From: Salinibacterium sp. TMP30
GTDB taxonomy: Bacteria > Actinomycetota > Actinomycetes > Actinomycetales > Microbacteriaceae
Reading direction: 5' to 3'
DNA: 64,000 nt
Assembly (NCBI RefSeq): GCF_038397785.1
Contig: NZ_CP151642.1
Location: 1,488,001-1,552,000 of the forward strand
The position numbers and the translations under genes are program-made. Every line of letters starts with the position of its first letter. Position 1 is the first letter of the stretch. The notes below the pieces were generated by a model that was not told the origin of the DNA, searched no databases, and was given only the letters and a program-made list of their open reading frames with translations. Shown here in pieces: positions 52,148 through 61,807 of this stretch.

Positions 52148-52208
52148 AAGTTGAGCCTAACGGAGGCGTTGCCAACGAAAAGGGCACTGGTTTCTTCGCG
52201 GTGGTGCA

Positions 52209-52952
52209 CTAGTCATCTGCGGTTATCGCACCGAACTGTGTGGTGACCGCGTAACGGTGTCCGCGAATCCGGCTTTGACGCAATTCGATCGGCGCGCCAG
52301 CATGAATCCCGAGACGGTTGACGCTCAGAATCGGTTCACCCGGATCGCACGCGAGGTAGTGAATATCCAATGCGCTAGCAACATCCGCTCGCAGTTCCTC
52401 TCGCCCACCGTCGAGGGTGATGCCGCAGCGCTCACGAAGTTCTTTGTAGAGCGCGGTATTGGAGAAATCGACCTCGGCAAGCGGTTCGACGAGTTCGTTC
52501 GGTAACCACAGCTCGTCCCATCCGAGTGGCGCAGTATTGGCGTACCGGATTCTGACCAAATGGAAGAGCGGGGTTGTTGGGGAGCGATCGAGGAGCGCAG
52601 ACACACGGGGGTTTGTGGTGACGATCTGCTTCAGGACAGTGCTCCGTTGGATCATCCCGGCGGCGTGAACGGAAGCGAACAGACTGTGCAGCGGACCAAA
52701 GAGGAGCCCGTCTCCTGACTCCACAACGCGCTGGCGGCGCCCGCGTTCTGCTGTGATCGCACCCTTGTCTCTCAACGGCCGCAGCGCATTGCGCACCGTT
52801 CCCCGGCTCACTCCATAGGTCTGAGCCAGTTCCAATTCCCCCGGAAAACCGTGGCTGAATTCGCCTCTAGCTAACCGCTCCCCCAGATCCACAGAAATCG
52901 TTTTCCACAACGGTGCGGCTCCGTTGTTGCTGCGGGTCGAGGACTCGTTCAT
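52209..52952 (-). CDS. GntR/UTRA-family transcriptional regulator
   Basis: 247 residues. Winged helix at about 15-80 (ELELAQTYGVSRGTVRNALR), then a UTRA ligand-binding domain (RIRYANTAPLGWDELWLP). ATG at 52952 after GGAGAGTGAAC. Divergent from the DsbA-CcdA operon with a GntR-type palindrome between them, so it likely controls that operon. Confidence 0.88.
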   Translation of the reverse strand: MNESSTRSNNGAAPLWKTISVDLGERLARGEFSHGFPGELELAQTYGVSRGTVRNALRPLRDKGAITAERGRRQRVVESGDGLLFGPLHSLFASVHAAGMIQRSTVLKQIVTTNPRVSALLDRSPTTPLFHLVRIRYANTAPLGWDELWLPNELVEPLAEVDFSNTALYKELRERCGITLDGGREELRADVASALDIHYLACDPGEPILSVNRLGIHAGAPIELRQSRIRGHRYAVTTQFGAITADD

Positions 52953-52976
52953 GTTCACTCTCCGTCTCCCCACAGC

Positions 52977-52992
52977 AAATGTATGTACATTT
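52977..52992. promoter_or_regulatory. GntR-type operator
   Basis: AAATGTA-TG-TACATTT, perfect 7-base arms with a GTAtgTAC core, which fits the GT-N-AC pattern of GntR operators. Located between the divergent gntR and dsbA-like genes, 25 bases upstream of the regulator start. Confidence 0.7.
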
Positions 52993-53026
52993 TAACTTGT
53001 ATTGTTACCTTCCACGAGACGAGCCA

Positions 53027-53773
53027 ATGTCATCGCAACGCAGAACAAGCACATCGACCCTTCGATCTTGGAAAGGATATGCCCTTGCGGCGGCTGGCTT
53101 GTTAATAGTCGCGGTAGTCGTTGGGGTCGGAGTCACAGCTCAACAGAATGGGGACGCAACTCCGGGTGGGCCCGCAGACGCTAACGAGAACCCGGCTGAC
53201 GCCAGCGAAGGGTCCGAGCTTGATATGTCTCGGCGGATTGACGGAGATCCGCTGGCCCTCGGGGCGGTCGACGCACCGGTCGTTCTTGTTGAGTACGCCG
53301 ATTTTAGGTGCCCATTTTGCGGAGTTTACGCTCGCGATACTATGCCGCAACTCATCCAAGAATACGTGGATGCCGGAGTAGTGCGAATGGAGTGGCGCGA
53401 CCTACCAGTCTTCGGTGACGAGTCGGTCGCCGCCGCAGTCGCTGCGCGTGCGGCCGGAGAACAAGGTCTGTTCTGGGAGTTCGGCGAAGTTGTATTCGCT
53501 GACGCCCCCGAGCGCGGCCACGTCGCATTGCCGCGAGAACGCTTGATCGAAATTGCCAAGCAAATTGGGGTGCCCGACATGGCCGTATTCGAAGCGGATC
53601 TGACGGATCCCGAACTACTGAGGCGTGTGGAGGCAGATCTTGCGGAGGCACGTTCCCTCGGAGCCACGGGCACACCAACGTTTCTTGTCAACGACACTCC
53701 CCTGAGTGGAGCGCAACCCATCTCAGCATTCCGTGAGGCGATTGACACCGAGCTCGAACAAGCTAGGAACTGA
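53027..53773 (+). CDS. DsbA-like exported thioredoxin-fold protein
   Basis: 248 residues. One N-terminal membrane helix (about 17-37) anchors it outside. The redox motif is FRCPFC (Cys95, Cys98), and the cis-Pro loop is GTPTFLVN. It makes or rearranges disulfides in exported proteins. The stop overlaps the CcdA ATG (TGATG). First gene of the operon facing gntR. Confidence 0.92.
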   Translation: MSSQRRTSTSTLRSWKGYALAAAGLLIVAVVVGVGVTAQQNGDATPGGPADANENPADASEGSELDMSRRIDGDPLALGAVDAPVVLVEYADFRCPFCGVYARDTMPQLIQEYVDAGVVRMEWRDLPVFGDESVAAAVAARAAGEQGLFWEFGEVVFADAPERGHVALPRERLIEIAKQIGVPDMAVFEADLTDPELLRRVEADLAEARSLGATGTPTFLVNDTPLSGAQPISAFREAIDTELEQARN

Positions 53774-54621
53774 TGGATATCGGCTACGCCGGAGCATTTT
53801 TCGGCGGCATCCTCTCCCTACTGAGCCCGTGTTCGATCATGCTTCTCCCGGCGTTCTTCGCCTACGCGTTCAGCTCCCCCACGCGGTTGCTGGCCCGTAC
53901 GGGCATCTTCTACCTCGGCTTGATCGCGACTCTGGTTCCGATTGGGGCCTTAGCCGGGTCCTTCGGGGCACTATTCACACAGGATCGTGAAGCGTTCGTG
54001 GCTGTCGCATCCTCCGCGATCATTGCCCTCGGTCTGGTTCAGCTTTCCGGAATCCGGTTGCCCAGCTTTTCTCGCGGCAGCAGCGCGGAAGGAACATCGA
54101 AGGTCTCAGTGTTTCTCCTCGGTGCCGTTTACGGTGTGGCGGGAGTGTGCGCTGGTCCCATTCTCGGGTCGGTCCTCACAATCGCTGCTATCGGCGGTGA
54201 CGCCCTCTACGGCGGGATCATGCTCGCCATCTATGCTCTGGGCATGGTCGTTCCGCTGGTAGTGCTCGCTCTCGTGTGGGATCGCGCCAAAGTCGGTCAG
54301 CGTAAGTGGATGCGGCCACGTTCCTTGCACATCGGGCGGTGGCAGAACTCGTGGCTGATGATCATCTCTGGTGCACTTTCTGTGGGCATTGGGGTTCTCC
54401 TGTTGGTGACGGAGGGAACCGCGGGGCTCGGCGGGGTTCTTACTATTTCGGACCAGTTCGCTGCTGAGAGCTGGGCGCTCAACATATCGTCAGGCGTCTC
54501 CAACGTGGTTTTCAGCGTTATCGCTGTGCTCGCGATTGTGGTCGTCGTTACGGTTTTCGCCATCCGATCCAGACAGGGGCGGCGACCTACTCTTGCGCCG
54601 GAGAAGGAACGGATCCTGTGA
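53773..54621 (+). CDS. ccdA: CcdA-like thiol-disulfide membrane transporter
   Basis: 282 residues with six or seven membrane helices. The two conserved Cys are in LSPCSIML and GVCAGPI, the pair that carries electrons across the membrane to outer thioredoxin-like proteins. Coupled to the DsbA-like gene by TGATG. It probably reduces or recycles that partner. Confidence 0.92.
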   Translation: MDIGYAGAFFGGILSLLSPCSIMLLPAFFAYAFSSPTRLLARTGIFYLGLIATLVPIGALAGSFGALFTQDREAFVAVASSAIIALGLVQLSGIRLPSFSRGSSAEGTSKVSVFLLGAVYGVAGVCAGPILGSVLTIAAIGGDALYGGIMLAIYALGMVVPLVVLALVWDRAKVGQRKWMRPRSLHIGRWQNSWLMIISGALSVGIGVLLLVTEGTAGLGGVLTISDQFAAESWALNISSGVSNVVFSVIAVLAIVVVVTVFAIRSRQGRRPTLAPEKERIL

Positions 54622-54679
54622 GGACGTTTCAGCTCTGGCACAAACCCTCGGCATCTGGATGCTCGACGAAAGGAAATCG

Positions 54680-55192
54680 ATGAACCGTCGTATAGCAACA
54701 CTGAGCAACAATTTGCGCGGGTGGCCGGTGCGGCGGTGGTTGGTCGCGGCGGGCACCGCGTTGTTGACCTATCTGGTTGTCGCGGTCCCGACCGATCTCA
54801 TCGACACCCCGGTGTTCTCGCGGGAGGTTCCTCCAACATGGTGGGCGCAGCCCGCACTCATCATCACTGCAGTGCTCGCCGGGTTGCTCACGGCCACCTA
54901 CGTGTCACGGCCCGAAAACGGCCAGAGCAGACAGAGCACCGTGCGGCTTGGAGGGGCAGGGGCGATCGTGTCCTTCTTCGCCGTCGGTTGCCCTGTATGC
55001 AACAAACTTGTCCTGATCGCTCTGGGCACCAGTGGCGCCCTGCAATTCTTCGAACCCATCCAACCGTATCTGGCTGCCGCATCCATCGCTCTCTTGGTCT
55101 GGGCGCTCACCCGTCGACTGACCAGCGAAGAGGCCTGTCCCGTCACCAGTGTGAATGTCACGGAAGGCGCCGATCTCGCTCTCCCCAGATAG
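54680..55192 (+). CDS. Membrane protein with GCPVC motif
   Basis: 170 residues, four membrane helices. AVGCPVCNKLVL sits in or at the edge of the third helix, a CxxC of the redox type. It follows the DsbA and CcdA genes, so it likely belongs to the same thiol pathway. Function unknown. ATG at 54680 follows AAAGGAAA. Confidence 0.8.
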   Translation: MNRRIATLSNNLRGWPVRRWLVAAGTALLTYLVVAVPTDLIDTPVFSREVPPTWWAQPALIITAVLAGLLTATYVSRPENGQSRQSTVRLGGAGAIVSFFAVGCPVCNKLVLIALGTSGALQFFEPIQPYLAAASIALLVWALTRRLTSEEACPVTSVNVTEGADLALPR

Positions 55193-55423
55193 CGGGAACC
55201 TAGCTAGCGGAACCTGACCCCCTACTGAACTTGACCATCTAAGCGGCCATCTGTGGAGCAGGGATGTGAGCGCTGGTCTCGTGTCAACAAGGACGCCAGG
55301 CACTGCGTTTTTGGCTACTCATGGTAGAAAATGTGCTGCCCAGGGGTAGGCGGTGGCTGAAATTTCTATTATGCTTCCACGCAATCTGCATCATTCTGAA
55401 ACATTCATTTCAAGGAGATCATC
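55193..55423. other. Intergenic region before the cyanophycinase
   Basis: 231 bases without a supported ORF. Near its end is TGAAA-CATTCA-TTTCA (hyphenated palindrome), just before AAGGAG. No transposon ends proved. Confidence 0.4.
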
Positions 55424-56731
55424 GTGGATCATCGCTATTTGCCACCCCTAGTGGGCTTAGTCACCGTCATGCTTGTCGCATCAAGCGTCCCTGCTGCAGC
55501 ATCGCCCACCACCACAACATGGAAGAACAAAATCCGCCCTACCGCTGTCCTCATTGGCGGAAATCTGGCCGAGAACGCGGATATCCTCTCCGCCATTGTG
55601 GCGAAGGCTGATCCAGATGGCTCTGGCCCGGCCAAGGCCAGAATCGCGATCGTGACAGCAGCATCCACGGGTGCAAGCACCCCAGAGGATGCAGCTAATG
55701 ACGAACTCAACAATGCAGCCGCGAATGGAATCTACTATTCGTCACTGTTCCAACGCTTCGGTGCCGAGACCTACGCGGTGCCGATCGATGGAGCCGTCGA
55801 CTACCCCGGGGATGAGTACACGCCCGACCGGGCGAATGATCCAGCAGTAGCTGCGGCGGTGCGCGAGAGCACTGGTGTCTTCTTCGGCGGTGGCGACCAG
55901 ATGCGGTATGTGCGCACTCTCCAAAACTGCGAGGATGCCGCGCGAGAGGCATTCACCAACTGCACCGACACGCCCGTTCTCAGCGCACTCCGCGAGGTAG
56001 CCGATCGAGGGGTGGTCTCCGGAGTCAGTGCGGGACTCACGATCCTGCAGGGGGCAGACATGATCACGGGCGGTGAACCCTACGAGGGATGGCGGGACGG
56101 CGCTACCGCGGGGTACCTCGACGATGCCTCCGAGCTCGGCTACCTTCCATCTGGGGGCTTCGGCTTCATTAACTCCGTGATGCTGGACAGCCATTTCGCG
56201 ACGTGGGGGCGGCAGGGGCGTGCGGTGAAGCTCGCCCTCGAGACGGGACACAGGCTCGTACTCGGTGTCGACGAGACAACCGCCGTCGTCGTGGACCGTC
56301 GTACTCAGCACGCGACGGTGATCGGCGTCAATGGGGCATCTCTGCTCGACCTCCGGTTCGCCCGAGCGAATGACGCAGGTGTCTCTGGCGTGCGGTGGAG
56401 CTACCTGACAGCGGGAGATACTCTCAATCTCCGCGCCGGCCTCACTCGGCGCGCGCCAGGATCGACGGCCGTTTCGACGACTGCGGCCGCTGTGGCACCC
56501 GTCGAGGATGTTTGGGATTCAATCGAGGGCGATGGTAGCGAGTACACGCTTCGCGATCTCGGTCGCTCGGTCGTGAGCGCAACGAGCCGCGAAGGCACCG
56601 GGAACAGTCTGGAGACCGAACCGCAGTTCACCACGTCTCTGCGCGGCGATCGGTTCACCCAGGCGTGGACCACCCCAGCGGGAGTGATCTCGTTCTCGAA
56701 CGTGAAGCTCGCAATCCAGTCGAGCGAGTAG
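55424..56731 (+). CDS. Exported cyanophycinase-like peptidase (S51 family)
   Basis: 435 residues. A signal peptide (about 1-27, ending PAAAS) indicates secretion. The S51 core is recognised by VFFGGGDQMRYV and the nucleophile VSGVSAGLTIL, with LDSHFATWGRQGR after it. Cyanophycinases cut cyanophycin to beta-Asp-Arg. The C-terminal 130 residues are extra and beta-rich. GTG start after AAGGAGATCATC. Followed by a hairpin terminator, then an uptake operon. Confidence 0.88.
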   Translation: MDHRYLPPLVGLVTVMLVASSVPAAASPTTTTWKNKIRPTAVLIGGNLAENADILSAIVAKADPDGSGPAKARIAIVTAASTGASTPEDAANDELNNAAANGIYYSSLFQRFGAETYAVPIDGAVDYPGDEYTPDRANDPAVAAAVRESTGVFFGGGDQMRYVRTLQNCEDAAREAFTNCTDTPVLSALREVADRGVVSGVSAGLTILQGADMITGGEPYEGWRDGATAGYLDDASELGYLPSGGFGFINSVMLDSHFATWGRQGRAVKLALETGHRLVLGVDETTAVVVDRRTQHATVIGVNGASLLDLRFARANDAGVSGVRWSYLTAGDTLNLRAGLTRRAPGSTAVSTTAAAVAPVEDVWDSIEGDGSEYTLRDLGRSVVSATSREGTGNSLETEPQFTTSLRGDRFTQAWTTPAGVISFSNVKLAIQSSE

Positions 56732-56742
56732 CTCGGTCCGGA

Positions 56743-56776
56743 ACAACGGCCGCATCTATTCGGGTGCGGCCGTTGT
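56743..56776 (+). terminator. Hairpin terminator after the cyanophycinase
   Basis: A perfect 12-base stem (ACAACGGCCGCA and complement) with a 10-base loop, 12 bases after the stop. The T-run is weak. Confidence 0.82.
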
Positions 56777-56874
56777 CGTTACAATTTGTTGAAATACTGG
56801 CAATTAAGAAACGTTTGTTACATACTGATCGTGACGAGTCGCTCAACGAAGAGCGGCCAAAGGAAGGGCATCCC

Positions 56875-57831
56875 ATGGCACTACATTCCCAGCACACTCG
56901 CCGCGCTCTCGTGGGCGCGGCCATCCTTGCAACCACCGCACTCTTCACTACAGGGTGCAGTCCGGCCTCCGAACCCGGAGATTCAGCAGCCAAGCCCGTC
57001 GAGGTAGCGGGTGTCACAATCAGCGTCGACGATGCTGCACGCGCGGCTCTACCGCAGAAATACATTGACGCTGGTTCCCTGAAGGTAGCCACCGATGTGC
57101 CGTACGCACCCTTCGAAATGTTCGAAAGCGAAGGATCTGACGTCATCACCGGCGTGGACTACGACCTCGGTCAGGCAATCGGCGCAAAGCTCGGCATCAA
57201 CTTCGATTTCGAACAGCAGAAGTTCGACGGCATCATCCCGGCGCTGCAAGCCGGCAAAGTCCAGGTCGCGATCTCGGCAATGACCTCGAGCGTCGACCGG
57301 ATGGACGTACTCACTTTCGTCGACTACTCCGCATCCGGAACCGGAATCCTCGTAGAAAAAGGTAATCCCGCCAGCATAGAAACCTACCTAGATCTGTGCG
57401 GGCAGAAGCTCGCAGTCCAGTCCGGAGCCAGTCAGATTGACCTCGTCGCCGTGTGGCAAGACGAATGCGCTGCCGCAGGAAAGGGTGCGATCGCACTGTC
57501 GGAGTACCCCAAAGACTCCGACGCGCAGCTCGCGATCACCAGCGGCAAAGTCATTGCGAGCGTACTGACGAAGCCATCGGCCGGCTTCGTCGCAAAGACG
57601 GCCAATGACGGCAACACCTTTGAGGTCATCGAAGACCCGAAGGCACCGACCGGCTACGACTCGACACTCAACGGAATTGGTGTGCTGAACGCCGACGCGG
57701 ATCTCGCCGATGCCATCCAGCTGGCCCTTCAGTCCCTGATGGATGACGGCACTTACATGACCATCCTCGAGGCATACGGTGTTGAAGGCATCGCAATCGA
57801 CGCGGCAACCATCAATGCCGCCAAGTCCTAG
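56875..57831 (+). CDS. Polar amino acid ABC transporter substrate-binding lipoprotein
   Basis: 318 residues. Lipobox FTTGC (Cys28). The family-3 solute-binding fold is shown by LKVATDVPYAPFEMFESEG, GVDYDLGQAIGAKLG and FDGIIPALQAGKVQ. ATG after AAGGAAGGGCATCCC. First gene of an operon with permease, ATPase, M20 peptidase and RpiR. Confidence 0.93.
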   Translation: MALHSQHTRRALVGAAILATTALFTTGCSPASEPGDSAAKPVEVAGVTISVDDAARAALPQKYIDAGSLKVATDVPYAPFEMFESEGSDVITGVDYDLGQAIGAKLGINFDFEQQKFDGIIPALQAGKVQVAISAMTSSVDRMDVLTFVDYSASGTGILVEKGNPASIETYLDLCGQKLAVQSGASQIDLVAVWQDECAAAGKGAIALSEYPKDSDAQLAITSGKVIASVLTKPSAGFVAKTANDGNTFEVIEDPKAPTGYDSTLNGIGVLNADADLADAIQLALQSLMDDGTYMTILEAYGVEGIAIDAATINAAKS

Positions 57832-57861
57832 GAACTCGATCCACTCTCATTGGAAGTGACC

Positions 57862-58812
57862 ATGACTGCAACGCAGCAGCCCGTCGCAACACCGCCCGCG
57901 GGATCACATCCCGCGGGCGGGTCGCGCCCAACTCCCACCCAAGCCGTTCCCCTGCGGCATCCGGGCCGCTGGGTGGCGGCCATCATCGTCGCGCTCTTCA
58001 CCACGAGTCTGCTCGTCTCGATCGCGCAAAACCCGAACCTCGACTGGCCGACCGTCGGAGAGTACCTCTTCGCTCCGCTCACCCTCAGCGGCCTCGCCAC
58101 CACCCTCTACCTCACCGTGGCAGCCATGGTGATCGGCCTGAGCGGCGGCATCGTCGTTGCTGTGATGAGGCTCTCGCCGAACCCTGTGCTGCAGGTCGTC
58201 AGCGGCCTTTTCGTCTGGGTTTTCCGTGGAACACCCGTGCTTCTGCAGCTAATCTTCTGGGGCTTTATCGGAGCCTTCGTGCCCAAGCTCGTGATCGGCA
58301 TCCCCTTCACGAGTATCGAATTCTGGTCGGTGTCCACTTCGGACATCATCCCCGCAACGGTGGCCGCGCTGCTTGCCCTCGGACTCAATGAGATGGCATA
58401 CGCCTCGGAAATCGTGCGCGCCGGCATCCAGTCGGTCGACCTGGGACAAACCGAAGCCGCACACTCCCTAGGCATGTCGCCGGCCAAAACACTGCGGCGA
58501 ATTGTGCTCCCGCAGGCGATGCGAGTCATCGTGCCCCCGATGGGCAACGAGGTCATCACCATGCTGAAGACCACCGCGCTCGTGTCAGTAATCGCCGGTC
58601 ACGACCTCATGTCCAACCTGCAAGCCGCCTATGCCCAGAACTACAAAATCATCCCACTGCTGGTCGTCGCTGCCATCTGGTACCTCGTGCTCACCAGCGT
58701 TCTCAACGTGCCGCAAATGTGGCTCGAACGCCGCTACGGCCGCGGAGTCGCGGGGCGCCGTGTCGGCGTGGCGGGATGGTTCCTACGCCTTCGGAAGAAC
58801 GGAACGAAATGA
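57862..58812 (+). CDS. Amino acid ABC transporter permease
   Basis: 316 residues, five to six membrane helices. The His/Glu/Gln-type permease signature is present: [19 protein letters not shown] and the EAA loop [23 protein letters not shown] at 57862 chosen by GGAAG spacing. The stop overlaps the ATPase start (ATGA). Confidence 0.93.
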   Translation: MTATQQPVATPPAGSHPAGGSRPTPTQAVPLRHPGRWVAAIIVALFTTSLLVSIAQNPNLDWPTVGEYLFAPLTLSGLATTLYLTVAAMVIGLSGGIVVAVMRLSPNPVLQVVSGLFVWVFRGTPVLLQLIFWGFIGAFVPKLVIGIPFTSIEFWSVSTSDIIPATVAALLALGLNEMAYASEIVRAGIQSVDLGQTEAAHSLGMSPAKTLRRIVLPQAMRVIVPPMGNEVITMLKTTALVSVIAGHDLMSNLQAAYAQNYKIIPLLVVAAIWYLVLTSVLNVPQMWLERRYGRGVAGRRVGVAGWFLRLRKNGTK

Positions 58813-59573
58813 CAAACCCCATGGTCGAAGCGATCGACGTGCACAAGCGCTTCGGATCACTCGAAGTACTGAAAGGCATCAACCTCACGGTTGAACAGGG
58901 CCAAGTTGCGTGCCTTCTCGGGCCGAGTGGGTCGGGCAAGTCCACCTTCCTTCGGTGCATCAATCACCTAGAGAAAATCGACGCCGGAACGATCCGGGTT
59001 GCTGGCGACACCGTCGGCTACGCCGAGCGCGGTGGCCGCCTGCACGAGCTCCGCGAAACCGAGGTCGCTGCGCAGCGACGACGTGTCGGGATGGTGTTCC
59101 AACGCTTCAACCTGTTTCCTCATATGACCGCTCTGGAAAATGTCGCTGAGGCCCCGGTGCAGGTGCTCGGCCGATCGAAGTCCGACACCCGCCGTCGCGC
59201 GCTTGAGCTGCTCGATGAAGTCGGTCTCTCGGATAAGGCCGACGTGTATCCATCTGCTCTGTCTGGCGGTCAGCAGCAACGCGTCGCGATAGCTCGCGCG
59301 CTGGCGATGGAACCCGAACTGATGCTGTTCGATGAACCGACGTCAGCATTGGATCCGGAACTTGTCGGCGAAGTTCTCGATGTGATGCGTAGGCTGGCCG
59401 AATCCGGGATGACGATGATCGTGGTCACCCACGAGATCGGCTTCGCCCGCGAAGTGGGAGATGTCGCCGTGTTTATGGACGAAGGTGTCATCGTCGAAAC
59501 TGGTGACCCTCAAACGGTCCTTGTCGATCCTAGTGAAGAGCGCACCCGATCCTTCCTCTCCAAGGTGCTCTAA
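58809..59573 (+). CDS. Amino acid ABC transporter ATPase (GlnQ-like)
   Basis: 254 residues. Walker [11 protein letters not shown]-loop, signature LSGGQQQR, Walker [15 protein letters not shown] and switch His in VVTHEIGF. Forms the importer with the permease and the lipoprotein. Coupled to the permease by a four-base overlap. Confidence 0.95.
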   Translation: MTNPMVEAIDVHKRFGSLEVLKGINLTVEQGQVACLLGPSGSGKSTFLRCINHLEKIDAGTIRVAGDTVGYAERGGRLHELRETEVAAQRRRVGMVFQRFNLFPHMTALENVAEAPVQVLGRSKSDTRRRALELLDEVGLSDKADVYPSALSGGQQQRVAIARALAMEPELMLFDEPTSALDPELVGEVLDVMRRLAESGMTMIVVTHEIGFAREVGDVAVFMDEGVIVETGDPQTVLVDPSEERTRSFLSKVL

Positions 59574-59575
59574 CG

Positions 59576-60790
59576 ATGACGGAATCCATCATCGCTGTGC
59601 CGACCGCCGAGATTCTTCTCAGTTCTGCACGCTCACTCGACCACGCCTTCCGCCACGACCTCGCCGCGCTTGTCGCGATCGATTCTGGCTCCCAGCACGC
59701 TGCTGGCGTCGAAGCAGTCGCCGTCTGGTGCACCGAACGTCTCGCTCAGGAGGGCTTCTCCGTGTCGGCTCACGAGACGGAGCCGGTCGGCGGACAAGCC
59801 TACGGCCCCGTGATCATCGCCCGACGAACAGGCACGGGCACGAACCGCGTCCTTCTCTTTGCCCACATGGACACAGTCTTCGACCAGGGAGAATCGGCGA
59901 AACGCCCCTATAGCGAGCATGCCGGACGCGCGTATGGTCCCGGTGTCAGCGATGACAAGGGTGGCATCGCGGCCGCGTTCGCCGCTGCGAGGGTGTTAGC
60001 CGACTCGGGTTGGGATGGTTTTGGGGAACTCGTCATCGCTCTAACCCCCGACGAAGAGGTGGGCTCACCCGCAAGTCGGGCCATTCTGGCGCAACTTGCC
60101 TCGACGAGCGATGTCGCTTTCTGCATGGAATGCGCGCGCGAGAATGGGGACATTGTGGGGTCGCGCAAGGGAGTCGCCGATGTGCACATCGACGTGCGGG
60201 GCCGCACTGCGCATTCGGGAGTGGAACCAGAGCGAGGGGTCAATGCGGCTGTGGAAGCGGCGCACCTTCTCCTCGAATTGCAGGCGCTGTCGGGATCAGC
60301 CCCAGGCCTTTCAGTTAACGTTGGCACCATTGCCGCCGGGAGCAGGGTGAACATTGTCCCTGGTTCAGCGCAATTGACCGTTGAGGTGCGCGCCGAGCGC
60401 ATTACTGATCTGGTCGGGGTCCTCGATGCCATTGACGAGCGCGCACGAACGCCACACGTCTCGGGCGCGGTAATCACCGCGAAACGGCTGGATGTCTGCC
60501 CTCCCTTAGAAATCGATTCGACACGCGATCTCGCACGCATCGCAACCAGACTTGCCGCCGACCTGGGCGTGAACCTTCAGGTTGCGGCGACCGGTGGAGT
60601 ATCCGACGCGAACTTTGTCGCGGCGACCGGAGTCTCAACCCTCGACGGTTTGGGCCCCATCGGAGGAGGAGACCACACCGACGACGAGTGGATTGACCTG
60701 ACCACGGTCCCCCAGCGCGTCGCCCTGCTTTCAGCGCTCATCGTCGAGGTCTCGCGCTACGATGATGAGAGTTCGAGAGGGGCACGATGA
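59576..60790 (+). CDS. M20-family metallopeptidase/carboxypeptidase
   Basis: 404 residues. Metal ligands and catalytic residues: LLFAHMDTVFDQG, GVSDDKGGIAAA and ALTPDEEVGS. Closest in type to CPG2/glutamate carboxypeptidase. It likely hydrolyses the imported peptide or acyl-amino acid. Two bases after the ATPase stop; the last bases overlap the RpiR start (ATGA). Confidence 0.92.
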   Translation: MTESIIAVPTAEILLSSARSLDHAFRHDLAALVAIDSGSQHAAGVEAVAVWCTERLAQEGFSVSAHETEPVGGQAYGPVIIARRTGTGTNRVLLFAHMDTVFDQGESAKRPYSEHAGRAYGPGVSDDKGGIAAAFAAARVLADSGWDGFGELVIALTPDEEVGSPASRAILAQLASTSDVAFCMECARENGDIVGSRKGVADVHIDVRGRTAHSGVEPERGVNAAVEAAHLLLELQALSGSAPGLSVNVGTIAAGSRVNIVPGSAQLTVEVRAERITDLVGVLDAIDERARTPHVSGAVITAKRLDVCPPLEIDSTRDLARIATRLAADLGVNLQVAATGGVSDANFVAATGVSTLDGLGPIGGGDHTDDEWIDLTTVPQRVALLSALIVEVSRYDDESSRGAR

Positions 60791-61665
60791 CGTCAGAAGA
60801 ACACGTGTCTGTCACTGAGAGGATCCGCCGCGGAATGGGTGATTGCACCCCCGCTGAACGTAAAGTTGCCCGGGTTCTGCTCGCCTCTTCTCCGTCGGCA
60901 GGGTTCGAGACTGTTGCCAAACTCGCCGCTCGTGCTGGCGTAAGTGGTCCGACGGTGGTGCGGTTCGCCGTTCGATTCGGCTTCACCGGTTTTCCGGAAT
61001 TCCAGCAGGCGCTGCGGGATGACCTCGACCAACGTTCCGCGTCACCCATGGCGATCTACGACCGCGACCTGTCGGCGTCCGGCGCGAGAAGTGCGGAGGA
61101 AACGAGCGTTCTCGACCGAGCAGCCGAGACAACCACTCGTGCCATCGCCGGGACCTTCGCTGAGGTCGCTCCTCACGATTTCGAAGCCGGTGTCGCCGCT
61201 ATCGCTGGCGCTCGTGGTCAGGTGTGGCTGGCCGGTGGCCGCTTCGGTGGCCTCTTCGCACGGTATCTGGCGCAGCATCTTCAAATGCTGCGGGCGGGCG
61301 TCACCCTCCTTCCGGAGGAACCCAGCGCGCGCGCCGCGGCCATGACCGGCATCGGTCGCGCCGACGTCCTTGTCCTGTTTGACTACCGCCGCTATGAGGA
61401 GGGAACGCGTGCACTGGCGACTCGGGCCGCGAAGCGTCACACGCCCGTCGTACTTTTCACCGATTCGTGGCTCTCGCCGATAGCGTTAGATGCGACGGTG
61501 GTGCTCGCCAGCCAAACCGATTCGCCTTCCCCGTTTGACGCAATGAGCCCCGTTTTGGCTCTCGTCGAAGCGGTGATTGCCGGATGCCTCGAATCGTTGG
61601 GCGACCCCGCGACCGAACGAATGCGCCGGACGGAAGCGACTGCCGACGAACTGGGTCTCTACTAG
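60787..61665 (+). CDS. RpiR/MurR-family transcriptional regulator
   Basis: 292 residues. N-terminal helix-turn-helix (about 35-75, ETVAKLAARAGVSGPTVVRF), C-terminal SIS domain (about 130-270, VWLAGGRFGGLFARYL). SIS domains usually bind phosphosugars, but RpiR regulators also accompany amino compound operons. Probably controls the operon in which it lies. Confidence 0.9.
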   Translation: MTSEEHVSVTERIRRGMGDCTPAERKVARVLLASSPSAGFETVAKLAARAGVSGPTVVRFAVRFGFTGFPEFQQALRDDLDQRSASPMAIYDRDLSASGARSAEETSVLDRAAETTTRAIAGTFAEVAPHDFEAGVAAIAGARGQVWLAGGRFGGLFARYLAQHLQMLRAGVTLLPEEPSARAAAMTGIGRADVLVLFDYRRYEEGTRALATRAAKRHTPVVLFTDSWLSPIALDATVVLASQTDSPSPFDAMSPVLALVEAVIAGCLESLGDPATERMRRTEATADELGLY

Positions 61666-61807
61666 GAGCACGATTCTGGGGAGAACCTGCCGTCTGCGGC
61701 GACGGCGGGAATCCGAGCACCGTCGAGGGTATTGGCATAGATTGGAGCAGCGGATGTCCCTTGGCTGCCCTCGTACCTTCACCCGTTCTCACCGACAGGA
61801 TCCCACT

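Noticed and set aside
55193-55260. Possible insertion-sequence remnant
   Set aside because: A few bases look like known transposon ends, but there are no paired inverted repeats or transposase pieces.
55742-56311. A 189-codon minus-strand ORF opposite the cyanophycinase
   Set aside because: Antisense shadow with no recognisable domain.
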